From: Holothuria scabra
Taxonomy: Eukaryota; Echinodermata; Holothuroidea; Aspidochirotida; Holothuriidae
Direction: 5' to 3'
NCBI GenBank assembly: GCA_037179385.1
Contig: CM074190.1
Location: 3,734,284 to 3,798,283, forward strand
DNA: 64,000 nucleotides
The position numbers were made by a program, and so were the translations under genes. Shown one piece after another: positions 9,442-22,934 of the stretch. The stretch's first letter is position 1, and each line of letters starts with the position of its first letter. A model generated the notes under the pieces. That model saw only the letters and a program-made list of their open reading frames with translations, made no database searches and was not told the DNA's origin.

Positions 9442-11510
9442 CGCCGTAGAAACCAGAAGAGGAAATTTCCTAAAATGCAAGTTTCATAATTTTCATTATT
9501 GATTAAAGAAGTTCTTAGAATCGAGGTCCACAAATTTTCTTTCTTATATTGGAGTGTTCACACTTAAATGAAATAACCAAAAAATGGTGCTTGTCCCCTC
9601 GAAAAAAATCTGTCTACGCCACTACCACGACCATTAACTAGACTTGCTTTCAGTCGTTTTTATCGACGCTCTTGGTGTTGATTAGAAGGATGGATCTAGA
9701 TATCTTCATCTTTCGTCCAGAATGTACTTCATTATGTTTAGATTCCTTTAACGCTTTTGGCCAGATGGTGGTTTAAAGCAATCCGGGTTCTTACAGCGAG
9801 GGAGTTTTAGAACCTGAAGTGAAAGAAGAATATAAAGTCTGCTCCTATTCAGCTGTGCAGTCATCAGAGAGAAAGAAGCTTAAAGTTCTTTCATGCGTAT
9901 AGAAAGCATTCATTAATCACCGCAAACTACAATTTTTACCCGGAGTCTACCAAAATTCTAAATTGGCATGAGAATTTGAACTGTCTGGGATGTCATATAT
10001 TTTAGGATTGCCAAAAGGTATGTGCAATTATTCTTTGCATCGAGTCGGTTTGCAAGAGTCTGGTTAATGATAACTTCCATCTCAATGTTACTTTTATTCT
10101 AATGGGCTTCCCACGTGTCAGACTTTCACAAGCAGTATTCGATAGACTCTGATACTTTTTGTGTACTAACAAATATGGAAATGAAGATGTATTCATGTCT
10201 TTCAATCCCGTGTGCACTCTAGGACCGAAATGAGATCTCTAATTATTTCGTTAAACAACGTATCAGAGCAGACAAAAAACGTTTAACTCTTGCCAAATTT
10301 ACTAGTCCTTTTGTGTATCTTGGTGGGGGATAAGCTTTCTTTTAGGCTTTCCAAATTTAAGTTCAGCCTTTGTTACATATTACACCATAGAATTGTTTTG
10401 CATGCAGTTTTTGCCTTCTTTGTAAAAATAAATTTATATCTTTATACGTAGTAGACTTCGAAAGGAATAAATGACTTACGGAAATTTTAGATACAAAGGA
10501 GAAAGATAACGATATAGACATTACGGTATGTCATATATGTATAAGATTTCAATGAATTTCGAAAATCAGAGGAATCTTGTCATCAAAAGGTATTCATGTT
10601 GAAAAAGTTTTTTTTACCTTTCAAATTATTGAAATGAGTAATGTTAATTTAATGCGTCATTATATTAATGAAAGAGTGATGTTAGCTACATTATTCAACT
10701 GTAAATACTTGTTTGTATAACTATTTTTATCCTCTTATTTGATGTTTGGTATGTTTACTTGTTGAGAATGAAAATAAGTTCATCCTACACAAAAAGGAAG
10801 TGTCTGGGATGACAAATATGATCAAACTAGTGGTTAAGCCTGCTTAAATAGATTTATCAGTGAAAGTAAAATAACCCAACTTTTGGGCTCCAGGATGACC
10901 AAAAAATTCATGTCACAGAAAAAACCCTTTATTACTCCAACTACAAAATTCTAACTTGACCAAGTTTCATCGACAGCAGATTCCCAATAAAAACGGCTAT
11001 TCTCCTTCCCGTGATAATGCAAGCAACCCCATGGATTCTACTCTCAGAGAGTTGACTGGTAGCATAATGGCTAACATAAACTACAATCCTCGACAAAAAT
11101 GATGGGATAAAACAAGCAAAACAATCAATGAACGGATCACTGTTCCCCACTCCCCCGTTCAATGTTGCTGCAGTCCAAAGCGTCCTGAAACTTCAACATT
11201 GATACGGGAAGAGGGCTTGTCCCATGTATTTTTGTCTAGGATTGTAGCCGCATAGGGGGAGAGTCAAAGTAATGGTACGGTATACTTGATATTGAGTTTG
11301 AAAATTGCATACATATTCATGTGGAACTGTACGAGAACAATGGTTTGGTCTACTGGTGAAGTATGATGCGTGTTGACAGGAATTGTAAAAATTTTGTGTG
11401 GTAAGTAGTTCCACATGTTATAAACTAATGCATCCTCTGGGAGTCATTCTGAACCTTGGGCCTTAAAAATAGTTACTGACTGCAAGCTAAAGTTGTAAGT
11501 TGAAGTTCAG
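9442..11510. other. No supported feature; one isolated hAT-like end near 9610
   Basis: TCTACGCCACTAC at about 9608-9620 looks like a decayed hAT terminus, but no partner end was found. The rest is AT-rich without recognisable genes or tandem repeats. Confidence 0.3.
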
Positions 11511-11690
11511 GATCATGAGCACATGTAAGGGTACTAGATCATGAGTTTGAGTTCCAGCTCATGAGTACCGAGAGAACGGGTACGTTACCAGGCCATAAGT
11601 ACGAGTATGGGTAGCATGTCATGAGTACGGGTACTGGTAAGAGAACGGAATCTTGTACTCGAGCACGGGTAACTGGTAACTACAGTTACA
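11511..11690. repeat. Degenerate minisatellite of CATGAGTACGGGTA-like units
   Basis: Five to six imperfect units built on TCATGAGTACGGGTA recur at irregular spacing of about 20-34 bases. Decayed, with no obvious function. Confidence 0.45.
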
Positions 11691-12182
11691 GAATATCTAC
11701 CTCAAAGTTCCTCGAATTAAACGACGAAGGAAAGGCGTTAAATTAGGGCAAACTAGTCTGCTAAAATAGGGAAAGAAAGGTACAAAGGATGGACGTTTAA
11801 TCTGTTCAAGACAAACCAATACCTAGACAGTCAATCTACAGGGCTTAATATGTCAGTCCATGTGCGTCGATTTGGGGGTCAGGGGGACATGTACCTCCAC
11901 ATTTTTGAGTGGAGGGAACACTAACATATAAGTTCCCCCGCACTTTTTGTGACATGACACTTTAAAGTTAGGTACCACCAAAAAGACTATAGAGTAGGTC
12001 ATGAAAGGTGTCTTCTACCGTTTACGATCGATTTTCTGTATCAATAATCCCACGTTTACTTGGCAAATCCCCAATTTTTGCCCGCTCAGCACGCTTGCAG
12101 TCTCATTGATGTTTTTTGTCAGTTGTATATCAAACATTGAGTCATCCGACTCTGATTATGTCGATTGTTCTGGTGGATGGGG
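11691..12182. other. No supported feature
   Basis: Single-copy-looking sequence up to the hAT target site; includes a G-rich stretch near 11870. Confidence 0.35.
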
Positions 12183-14031
12183 CAGGGGTGGCGCCAGGAT
12201 TTGCCCGACAGATGGGCCAGCAGTTCAAGGCCCCGACAGAGGCGATGGGTTAGTCCCGGTGGGACGTAACTTGACAGAATTTGAGGCGCGAGCAGCGCGC
12301 CGAAATTTTTGGCCTTTTTTAAACAAACACTTAAAATATGAAGTTTATTTTTTGAAAGAAATTCGGCTTTTGTAATGACAATTAAAAGTATGGGGTATAT
12401 ATTGAAGAATCTATCCTTGATATGGACAAATTCAAAAACGTTTAACACGCGACAGCTGAAATTCTGTTGGGGTTATGCATTTAATTGTTCTTGTTCTACG
12501 AACTATCTCAGACTTAAAGTTTGCCCCAAAAGTGTTTTATCCTTTTTTGGACCAAGATTTGAAAATTAAGAGCTTATCTTATTGCAGAAATTTTGGAATT
12601 TAATATAAGAAAATTTGGTTTTTGGTAAGGTTATAATAAATAAAATTGGGTCCCTTATTAAGTGATATGCCTTTCAAGAGCAAAATTAGGTAGAATGTCG
12701 GGGTGATTAACAGATTGGTGGGGTAACTTGTTGTACTGAGTATCCATCAAAATTAGAAAATTTTGCCACTTTTAACAATCTCAAGCTTTTATTATGACAG
12801 ATTTTGGTGTTTTTATGGAAGAATTTGACCTTCTTATAAGAAAAATCAAGTAGGGAGTAATCTGTAGTTTTGTACAGCTTTGTTGGGGTTACTGAATATC
12901 ATCAGGTAGATTAATGCCCTCGGACCATATTGGTAAATGTTCCGTGGAATATGTTTGGCTTCCCATATATTTGAAGTTCTGACATAGGCCGAAAGGAGTG
13001 TTTCAGTTTGGGAGGGGACAGAATTGTTTTGTTTTTCTTTTGTCCGAAAAAAAAAATATTGCCCGAAAAACTACAAGTGGCGTGCACATATATTTTTGAA
13101 AAATGAAGAACCTCCAGAAAGCAGGAAAAGGCATCTCCGCGACCGGGCTGGTAACTAGAAACAAAGGTACCGGTATAGTCATTATTTTGAGCTTTCTTTC
13201 GCAGTAAAATTTACACTTTTTAATACTGCCCCAAAGCGAAGAATAATATGCAAGCATGTATTGTTCTGTTAAGTACTTTTTTCGACCAAAACAATAAGCG
13301 GGCGCCACGAATCAGTTGGCGCGGAAAATTGTTAAAAAGTACTAACACCACAGACACCCGAAAATGGCATTTTCCAGACTTGAGCAGTCTTTATTTTAAG
13401 ATTTTCTTTGAAATAGTAATTTCACTTTAACAGAAAAAAACAACTTGGTAAGTGATCAGAAAACTACCAGATAAAAGGTACAGTACTGCTACAGTTGGAT
13501 GTAATGGACTTGTCCCTTTTCGGGGGAACCTATGCAAAAACATACTGTTTTTTTTTTACTCCACCAGAATTCTTTGTTATTAAGCCCAAAATGGCCTGGC
13601 CGATTTTCGTTACCGTTTCTGGAATTCGGTTGTCGGGACAGGCCGGATGGCAGACCATTAAGCAATGCATGTCGAACGGACCTTTGCCAGAGGGTCGGGA
13701 GGACTTTAGAGAAAGACCATTGGGTAATGCCTGCTCATGAAAAACCACTTGTCCGTTTTTAAGGAAAATTTGGAATTGTCAGTGTCCTTGAAGAATATGA
13801 TCTTCTAGTACTGTGGGCAAAATCAAGAAAATCGTCGGGGGTGACTGACGTTATCAGGCCCACATTTTTTTTATCGTGGGCCTGTGTATGAAAGATCCCC
13901 GATGAAATTGGATTTTCTCTCAACAACAGGGGGAGGGAAGTCTTTCCGAACGGGGGCATGATCTTGCGCGCACGTATTGAAGATGGGAGGAGAGATAGCA
14001 GAACTAGTAAGAAGTGATTAAAACCGATTAA

Positions 14032-14441
14032 AGGCCAGGTCACACTACAACTATATCGGATCGGATTTCTCTCCGATTTTTGTAAGGATTAATTAATATC
14101 TCCTTCATCTTTGATCGGAAAGAAAGAAAAATTTGCCAACCAGTGTAGACTACGAAATTCCAAATAACTTATACCAATTATTCCGTGACGCCACATCCAC
14201 AGACAACTTTTATAGGATACGCGTAGTTCGATAAAAGCTATTTGACATTGTGTCGTCATAATAATAATGTCGAAATAAGTAGTATATATTTGACTTCCGT
14301 ATTCCGCTCATACCGGTCATATATTTACACAGGATGGCAAATTTTTGGTTTTTTCCGAAAATGGATGGAGGAGATTCTAACTAAAACTAACAGAAATCGG
14401 ATAGTAATCCGATCCGAAACAGCTGTAGTGTGTACTGGGCT
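14032..14441. mobile_element. 410-bp MITE with TAA target duplication, nested in the hAT element
   Basis: Terminal inverted repeats of about 38 bases: AGGCCAGGTCACACTACAAC on the left against AGCCCAGTACACACTACAGC from the right, both continuing to CGGATCGGATT. TAA lies on each side (14029-14031 and 14442-14444). A related element is at 54369-54750. TSD and architecture suggest a PIF/Harbinger-type MITE. No coding capacity. Confidence 0.75.
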
Positions 14442-14744
14442 TAAAATCGATGCATCAAAAATAGGGTTACAAACAAAAAATCAAAAAGAAAAAAGAGTTC
14501 ACAATCATCCATCCAGTAAGTTCAGTCCTTTACGTTCTTCATTAGGCCTTCCGCAACAAATGCCTCCCTTCCCCGACGGGGGATGAGATAGTACAATTAA
14601 GGTACATATGGAATGAGGTATAACAGAGCGAAAAATAAGTGATCAAAATTCGATTCCCAATATGCTTTAAAATAGCACTGCAAAACAAAAAATGTGTTCA
14701 AGATCACCCATCTGGTAACTTCAGTCCTTTTTAGTTTTTTTTAA

Positions 14745-14870
14745 TTTATTAATTGATTAATAAAAATCACTTTAAATTGATTAATCAATTAAGTAATTAA
14801 TTGATTAATAAAAATTACTTTAAAATAATTAAACAATTAAGTAATTAATTGATTAATTAATTAGTTATTT
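14745..14870. repeat. AT-rich tandem repeat, about 60-bp unit, two copies
   Basis: Two consecutive units built from TTAATTGATTAATAAAAAT and ACTTTAAA, with extra TTAATTAA-type palindromes. It lies inside the 12183-14974 hAT element. Confidence 0.7.
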
Positions 14871-14974
14871 TTTTTATTTTTAGGCCTCCCGACGAAATCG
14901 CCGACCTGCCCCGACGGGGGGACAGTGTTCCCCGACGGGGGGCCATGACCCCCCCCCCGCTGGTGCCACCCCTG

Positions 14975-17751
14975 GCATGGGGCAACAGGTGTGGATGTGT
15001 AGGAGCTCAACGTTTAGAAATTTGAAGAAGAGGAATCGTCCCTTGCTATGTTTTAACAAAATCTGTAATCTTTAGTGAATGACCAGCCTTGCAGGCTGAA
15101 ATTGGCAAAGTTTTTAAAGAAACTGAATGTTTAAGTGCACATTCTGCGGGCAACTTTTTCAAAAGAATAAATGTTTTCTAATGCAAAATTTCGACACGCG
15201 CACAGCACATCACATTGGTTTAACGATTTGGCCATTTCGCGTAAAGACCATTATCAGAAAAGTAAAATTGCTCTGACGTTTGCTAGATCGCAAGAGACTT
15301 CAACCTGGAATTAAAGGTACACTCGACTTCAGCCCTGACTCTCGGGATGTGATACCAAGTTCTAAATGCGGACTGGGGCCAAAGGGCATACCGGGGTGAT
15401 TTCAAAATTATGGTCAATAAGCATGCAATCAAAAGGTTTCTGCTTTTATTATTCAATTGAACTATGCAACGGAGAACACACAGCTACAAAATCGATGAGA
15501 GCAAGGATTATAAGAAGGGCGGGTAATCAATACTAAAACTACCAAAAATGGGCAAATTCCTGTACAAATGGCTAAAATTGGTGCGCACAGATATACTGAA
15601 AGAGATGCACCGGTGTGTAACTTGACTTCTTAAGAGTCAGAGACGATATGTGCATTGAATCGATTGCATATTAATTAAAGTTGGTCGACAAATTTAGCTC
15701 TGGATGAGGGAGGGACAGTTGGGTAGCTACTACCCCACTGCCTCACTTCTACAATGCTGTCACTCATTGCAAGCATATTGATTAAACGACTGGCTATTCG
15801 AGTTTACAGAAAATTGAAATTAATTCCCTACCAGCATGTTAACCATCTCTTAGCTGACCTGCCATATCCCGTTACAAAGTGTCTGGTCTGAAATTGATAC
15901 TGCTTTTAAACATAAGATCAAGTGCATCCAGGATAGAAGGATTCTTTTCAAATATTATGAGACAATAAGTACCCTAGCAACTTATGACGGCTGTTTGAAG
16001 TCGTCTGGGGCGATTTTATCATTGTCTTGTCCCTTTTTCAATAGCATGGGAGAGCTAAGGGTATATATGAACACTCATTTAAATACTTGGTGACATCCTT
16101 CAGCCCCCCCCCCCCCCCCCGCCCTGCTCCACCATCATCTTGTATTTTGTGCTGGTCTACTACAACAAATATAAAAAGGAAACCACATCTCTTTTACAGC
16201 ACAGATTGAATTCGCTTGATAATATCCCCTAATAAATATATCCAAACAGCAAAATGAAGTGCAATCTTGGCAACACGGGAGCATTGGGTGCAAGTAGGGC
16301 CCCCTACTTGGCTCCCAAAGCGCACTGGTCTGACGGGAGTTTTCTAGGCAAAGCTATCTACAAAAATATCATCCAAACAGGCTTAACCATTTCCCGACAT
16401 AGTTTCAAAGTAAAACTATGTTAGCCATATTGTTTTAACTTCCTGTCTTTGACACTTCACCGCAGAGCAAGCTTATGTAGTGGTTATATCAACTGTATCC
16501 ATTGTCCCACTATAGCTCAGACAAAAACTGCTACACCCTTCGCAGTGAGTACAACTCCTTGCTCTGTGCAGTCATCAATCAAAAGCTCTTGATTTAGTTG
16601 CTTACATACGCTCTTAAGTCTTATGCTCCCTCGATTTTCTCATCGAGGCGCTCTGAAAGAGCAAATATTCTATCGAATTAAGACCAGGGCAAACTAAAAG
16701 TACAACTACTGATGAAGCTCATGATCGAAAAACAAGAGCAGAAACTTGTCTAGTTGAAGGTTTTAGAAACCTAACAGAGCAGTACTTCAAAGTATCTGCG
16801 GTCTTCAATCCCACCCACAGCACAAAGATGCTACCTTTCTAATTACAAGACAGAATAGTTGTTAAGAACGCATAAAAATTCAAAAATTGAAACAAGGGAC
16901 TGCATACGTAGTATCACATAATGCCACCGTCTACCTGTTTTAATTAAATAAAATCTCTCAATTTCTTCTCGTTGCTCTGTAAAGTATTCTTTATAATATT
17001 TTTGAACCTCAATAGGCCTATTGCATATTTAGTGAAACAAACAGTAACTCCAAGTAAATTTGACGTTTGATGGGAATATGTATTATCAGATAATGCCACC
17101 GCCTTCCTATTTCAGTTAATTAGCTATTGCTTTAAAGTTTGGGTGACGGTCTTGCCCTTTAAGCTTTCAGCTTCAGGGTTGAGGTTACCCCTAAGTTCAA
17201 GCTCACATATATTAGTTAGCACGTCGCTGTTCAGGTCAACGCTTCGATACCAAAGATACCTCTAACATAATGTTAAACTCACGTGATTCTCATTTCTTCA
17301 TGTGGCCTAGTATATACCTAGATTATTTGAAGATGAGTGACGTGATTGGCCCTTACATTTTTATTTTTGAGTTTAATTGACTGATTGCTTAATTGGTCAA
17401 TTTGTTCGAGTTTTACTTTTCAACTTAAAGGCATAACCTTGTGGTTAAATCTGACGTCGGGCGTCCATGGCATTGATCTTTTTCATTTTGGGGGTACTGC
17501 ATTGTTTCTGTATATGACTCTCTTCAATTTTTGCAATCGTATCATCGCTATAAAACAAGAAACCTGAATGGAAGAAATAGCTCCCATGCAAGGTTATTTT
17601 TACTTAAAATAACTGAGCCTGTAGCCATTGAAGAAAAGGCAGATAGCCTTACTCGTCAACCTCCCGGAAATAAAAAGGATTCATCATTGTCTTGACGCAT
17701 TTCCGTATACTTGGCCCGAAAAAATATTTACCCCCTCCCTATATTTTATCC
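14975..17751. other. 2.8 kb without a supported gene
   Basis: Only low-complexity features are visible, including a poly-C run near 16105-16122. No open frame has splice signals or motifs. Confidence 0.35.
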
Positions 17752-17800
17752 AGTGGCGTGGCTACGGGGGGGGGGGGAGCAGGGGCGAGTTTCCCTCTCG
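17752..17800. mobile_element. Isolated hAT-type terminus
   Basis: CAGTGGCGTGGCTACGG followed by poly-G matches the hAT end consensus seen elsewhere in the window. No partner end with a matching 8-bp duplication was found downstream, so the element's extent is unknown. Interior-like sequence continues for several hundred bases. Confidence 0.4.
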
Positions 17801-20141
17801 ACTCTAGAGAATAAAAACTTCGGAAGGTTGCCTTTCGTGACACTAGTCAACTACAGTGTGGTTTTTCAACTTTTTGTTCATAAAATTCCGAGTTCTTTCC
17901 AATACAAGCTCCAAATCTGTAATTACTTGTTTCGAACTTGCCGCGCGCCTTGTGTGCCTTAGATTACAATTTCTAACGCAGCAGTTTTTGCTCATAGAAC
18001 AATTTGTAAAATTTTTAGAGCTCTGGATATAACAAATTCGGAAATTTGTCATATGTGACACCAGTTCACCAAGTGACACCGACAACTACTTTCACAAATT
18101 TTCTTTCTTAAAATTCCAATTTTTTCCAAAGGTTAGCTCTTCGTTTTGAAATAAGTTTGTCTAAAAGACAAAGAAGGTTCAAAAACTAAAAGGTAGTCAG
18201 AGAGCCTCAATTCGTAGGTCGAACATAATTCTGTAGCCATACTGGCCTTCATTTGCCGTGGAAACTTAGATTTGTCAATATGAAGTGGGGATTCTTCAAT
18301 AAACCCAATAATTTCTGCAACACTATATCAACTTATTTTCAAATATTTGTCAAAATAAAAAAGGCAAAAAGAAAGGGCAAAAATTTAGGCGCTCTGTGCA
18401 AATTGTACGTCCTTCTTACAGTGGTGTTCACACTTTATAAAAAGTCGAACATGAACAAAGTTATCCTGTCCTTGAAGTCCTTGCTTGTTACACAAGTAAC
18501 AAAAGCGGCATTGTTGCAGATTACATGGTCCAGTGACCGCCTATTGTTGTCTGCGGTTTTCTATTGTTTTAAAATCGGCCAAGTCGTTACGTTATCCAAT
18601 TTCAAGGGACAGAATTCTCTAATGAAAATGTGGGTGCTTGCTCGCAATGGAAAAAAGTCTAGCTAGGAGATTGATCTTATCCCTTTTCCATGAAGACTTC
18701 AAAACCTCCTCATTGTGGAAACCTTACCACTTGTTTGATTATGGACTTCCGTACAGCATGATGTTTGACAGAAAAGAAAGAAAATATGTATAAAAAATTA
18801 CACTAGGATTACTGGAAACGTTACAATATACCAAGTTCGAATCAGTTAATAGAATTCGACAATTGGTCAACAAAATATTGATGTATTGTGGTATTGGTGA
18901 AGTCGCAATGTGAAAGGGGTGGTGGCGACAACTAAAACTTTAGCCTACAATTCGCCAAACATGAAGGACATTTTTCCAGAGAAATCCATTTTCCGGCCTT
19001 TCGAAGAAGTAAAACTTTAATCTTTTAAAATATTGAGGACTGTGACTACTTACAGATCATCTGGAGCGTGACAACAGCTCTCTCTGATTTAGAGATTGTC
19101 GTTTTAATCTCCCATGGGCCACCCAACCCTTGCTAGGGAGAGGTTCGGCTACGACGGTGCCTAGTGCCATCGTAATCAGGAAAAAACACAAGACGACCAA
19201 GCACGTCAGTCTCATCTTTGTGAAGTCAAATTTGTTTGATTTAAACGGAGAAATATTGAAATTGCAACCGGTTGAAAACTGTTTTCTTCACTGACAAAGA
19301 GATTCTACGTTACTAATTGTATGCTAAAGTTATCGGAAACGAATGAGACGTTATAGATCTACGCTGTACTCAAGATATGAATTCGGTCAGGAAGTTCATG
19401 TAATTATATACTCAGTCCAGTATTAATAATTCGTGTTGCCATTGAAGTGTACCAGATAAACCTGGAAGGAATATGTTATAGAATCCCGTCTATAATTTAC
19501 TGACCTAACACCCCCCCCCTTACCAAATTGAAGCTGATGACTATTTACCTATACAATGCTTATAACGTGTATTTTCGAGAGTCCTTTTAGTGAAAGGGAT
19601 GGATGCATTTAGCCTCATAATTATTCATTTGGTAAAGCCACGTATTAAGGCTGGGAATTTTGTGCTAAGTAGGCCTACCCTAATATGCTGACAGTTTTTA
19701 ATGAACAACTTATTTCCATTTAAACCATCACCCGTTACCCCGAAGTACATTTTTAAGTGTTTTATAGTGCTTTTCAGTTCTCAGCTTGGTACCTTTTTTG
19801 TTGACATCAAATTAAAAACTTAACAGCTGAAGGATTTATGTGTTGACCAGGATGTGCTCTTAAATAATCAATATACTAGGATTTCGTCTGCCCAATTATG
19901 AGGGTTCTTTGCTAGTATGTGAGGGGGGGGGCAGTAGAAGTTAGGAGTTAGTTTTTACGATACACCAACAGGAATCTGATGTATAGAACTAACAAGATAA
20001 GATAAAGCAACTTAAATACGGTTTAAAATACGTGTCCAAGTTCAAGTTCGGTTTCAAATATACAGTTCAAATACCGCACAAGTCCTTTCCCACCTCTCAC
20101 GAAACGTGGGATACTGTCATCATATTCCACAAGCCCAGCCT
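17801..20141. other. No supported gene; probable old transposon-derived sequence
   Basis: Includes a 137-codon chance-like frame (18253-18666) that is K/F/L-rich and lacks motifs, plus poly-C/G runs near 19510 and 19922. Confidence 0.3.
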
Positions 20142-20317
20142 CAGGCCTAGCCAGGATTGTGTCATGGGGAGGGTTTGTTGTCATGGGGGGTTGGGGCACG
20201 ATATGAGGGAAAAGTCTAATGATAGAGAGAAAACAAAACGCTATTTAGGTGTTTTTAGCAAGGTTGGGTCATGGGGGATTTCTAACCCCCAGAACCCTCC
20301 CCGTGGCTACGCTACTG
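20142..20317. mobile_element. Short hAT-type MITE candidate
   Basis: CAGGCCTAGCCAGGA at the left and the complement of CAGTAGCGTAGCCACGG at the right form inverted ends 176 bases apart. Flanking 8-mers do not match, so it may be a deletion derivative or chance pairing of two element ends. Confidence 0.35.
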
Positions 20318-22375
20318 CGTCCAACCTATTGTGGGGGATACAAAAAAGAAGCCTAGTAAATACCGTAGTTTGGAAGAATATGAACTGTCTGTTATGAGAT
20401 TTGCTCAGTGGCATCAATCTGGCTTTTGGATGTGGGAGGGGGCAAAATTTTCCGGATGTCGGAACCCTAGATCGTGTCCCCTACAGTATTTTCTTTAAAC
20501 AAAACATTGAATACACTCTTCCATTGACGGGCCTAAAACTTAGGTAGATGGCTCACTGTAAATGCAGTATTTTATACTTATTATTACTTACATAGGTTCG
20601 GTTTATCAGAGCCGTGAAATCATTTGTAAACCACAATGTCATATTTTGTTTATTCTGTCTGTTATTAATTTTCAATCTAAATTATTGGTGGAACAAAACG
20701 ATATCTCTGTCCCCAACATTTTCATTGGTGGGGCATCTGCCTACTTGCCCCCGACGCCCTTAGATTTGCCTAATACGACGTTGACATCACCAAGCATGAC
20801 AAGTAGAACGGACTTAATAGAATGGAAGTAAGGATAGTAAACCATTATCCTCTCACCCCAAGCTACAAATTTTGTAGTAGTCCAAAGAAATTCTCAATTG
20901 AAACAGCTCTTTGATTGACAGCAAGTTCAAAATGCAGAGTACCGAAGCTCATATTACACTGCACTGCACTGCGACATTAGCGTCTCGTATACCCTCAGGG
21001 AAAAAAACCTCAGATTGTCTCTCGATGAAGAAAGGTTTTAGACAGTTGTAGGAGGAGATTGAGTAAATAGGTTAGGAGAATTGGAGCTACTGTATTTGTG
21101 ATGAGAGGATCGGGCATTTCAGGTACTTTCAGCAATTTATCTGTTTGGCTGTTCTAGTTTCGGACTCACAGATTAGTTGTGGAAAACAGCTATACAGAAC
21201 TATTAAGTTTGTAAACTTCTGTAAACTTACCTGCTTACCAAAAGGTTTCCTCTACCTTTCAACCTATTTCGCAAGCTATAGATCTGAGAAAATATCACCC
21301 TTGACCGCAAAACGAGTTTATCTTCCCCGTTCATTGCCATGTAATTAGATCGAAGTGTTTATTGTAAAAAAATACTGACTTGAAAATGATTTTTAATGTT
21401 TAATATTATCAACATGCTTTTGTTTCTGATATGATATATTTACATTTCTTGGACAATCTACTCGCTTATGCCGGTACTTTATTCTTCTGTTATTTCAGAA
21501 ATAATCATACCAGTACTTTCATCGAACTATCGTTTTCCATTAAACAAAATTCTTGTCTTATAAAATTCTTTAATATGGGAGACCATTAGCCTAACTTCGG
21601 TATGAAAAAAATTAGAGTTACAGAAAAAAGTAGATCACAAAATCGACGAAAAAATACAATGCGGTTCAGAAACTAAAATAGTAATGCGCATATCTACCTT
21701 CATGGGCTAATGGGCTAATTCTCTCACAAGAAATTACAATTTTTGTAGAAGTCCGCTCGAATTTCCACAGTTCTTTGATTGACAAATTACTGTAGGCGTG
21801 ATGACTTAGCCGATTTCTACGATAGAAATCCGCAAATAAAGAACTGACCTTGATATTTTTATCAGGTGCTTCCGGACCAAATAATGACTAGGGGTGTACC
21901 TTGCTGATGAAAATGTAAAAAATGTTTTTTTTTTTTTTTTGTAATTACTGAAACGTTTTTTGTAAGTTTTAGGAACATGATTGGTCCTGATATTTTTGTT
22001 TTTTATTCCCGCTTATTTTTCATTTTTGTGCAAAACTTCGCTAAATTTGAAACGATATTTACCGGCGGTTCGAGTTTTACTTAGTTACCAAGTTGGCCAC
22101 TGAATTCGATTGTAGTCATATTATACTGTTAAACATGAAAATAAAAATCAATCCTTAAGAATCTTTGGAAAGGGGTGCTCAGCACCTTTAGGTTAATCAC
22201 AAAAAATACGTCATTGCACCGTTAGATTCTGACGTTAAGGTCCGAGTGTAAATGTCCACCGTTCAGTCAAGAGGAGGAAACCTCTGATGGGAAGTAAGGT
22301 AGGATAATTGGAACTGCTTGAGGTGAAAGGATTAGGTCTTGAACTTAAAAGCAAAGTGTACAAGTCACTTATTTT
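20318..22375. repeat. Region with diverged internal duplications
   Basis: A segment around 20848-20925 (CTCTCAC, then TTTGTAGTAGTCC and TTTGATTGACA) resembles 21720-21790 (CTCTCAC, TTTGTAGAAGTCC, TTTGATTGACA). A further block around 21050-21110 resembles 22285-22345. Either tandem duplication or two copies of an unrecognised element; no coding sequence. Confidence 0.35.
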
Positions 22376-22934
22376 CATCTAAATTTTTCATTTATTTCAT
22401 CTATTTGTCTGTAAATAGAAATGTGGCATGAAACGAAGTCACACAGAAAGCTACAGCTGGCTCAACAAAGTCGTTGGCTCACTAGGAACTTAAGAGGAAA
22501 ATAGAAAACAGATATTTACAACAGCTACAGAACAAAAATAACAAACAAACATACATTATAACATGTATACATAACTACGCGTATGACTAGACTATGTACA
22601 TTACTATGAGTCCTTGTATTACCTCATAAGGAAAATTTAAACGAGCTCTATGTTAGGTAAAAGCAATATTCCCTAAAGAATAATCTATGAAGAATTCCTC
22701 AACGGTCTTCTTAAAGATAAATAGTGAGGAAGAAGCTTTTACTGAGTCTGTGAGGGTGTTATATATTTTGGTCAAAGCGATTGTGCCAGCTGAAAGATCC
22801 AATATTCGTAAGATAGTAATAACGACGGGCAAAGTTAGCATGTCTCGTATCATGCCTTTGAATAGGAGCATTGCTGGTATTAAAATAATGAAATGTATTA
22901 CGAGAACAAAATGTTATTCTCTATTCATCTAGAT
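22376..22934 (-). mobile_element. LINE (non-LTR retrotransposon) 3' end remnant
   Basis: On the minus strand the frame 22871-22653 ends with IYNTLTDSVKASSSLFIFKK then TVEEFF. This matches the usual C-terminal pattern of non-LTR retrotransposon polymerase proteins (WNSLPxxVKxSxSLxxFKKxLKxxF). The 3' UTR runs to about 22376 and ends in AAATGAAA-type repeats (GATGAAATAAATGAAAAATT), as in CR1/L2-like LINE tails. The upstream part is frame-damaged or absent. Clade not determined. Confidence 0.5.

Larger units (their letters stand above)
12183..14974. mobile_element. Non-autonomous hAT element, 2.8 kb, TSD GSATGGGG
   Basis: Ends are CAGGGGTGGCGCCAGGA at 12183 and the complement of CAGGGGTGGCACCAGC at 14974. 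Flanking 8-mers GGATGGGG (12175-12182) and GCATGGGG (14975-14982) match at 7 of 8 positions. Near the right end a CCCCGACGGGG motif occurs repeatedly (14571-14582, 14910-14942). No transposase remains. A MITE and an AT-rich tandem repeat are nested inside. Confidence 0.8.

Noticed and set aside
18253..18666. 137-codon frame
   Set aside because: No motif, no splice signals and K/F/L-rich composition expected from AT-rich DNA; inside probable transposon-derived sequence.
17752..20317. A single hAT element spanning from the 17752 end to the 20317 end
   Set aside because: The ends are compatible, but the flanking 8-mers do not match, so the pairing is unsupported.
20032..20397. 121-codon frame
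   Set aside because: Crosses the hAT-type MITE candidate at 20142-20317; phrases such as QNPPRGYATA are translated transposon ends.
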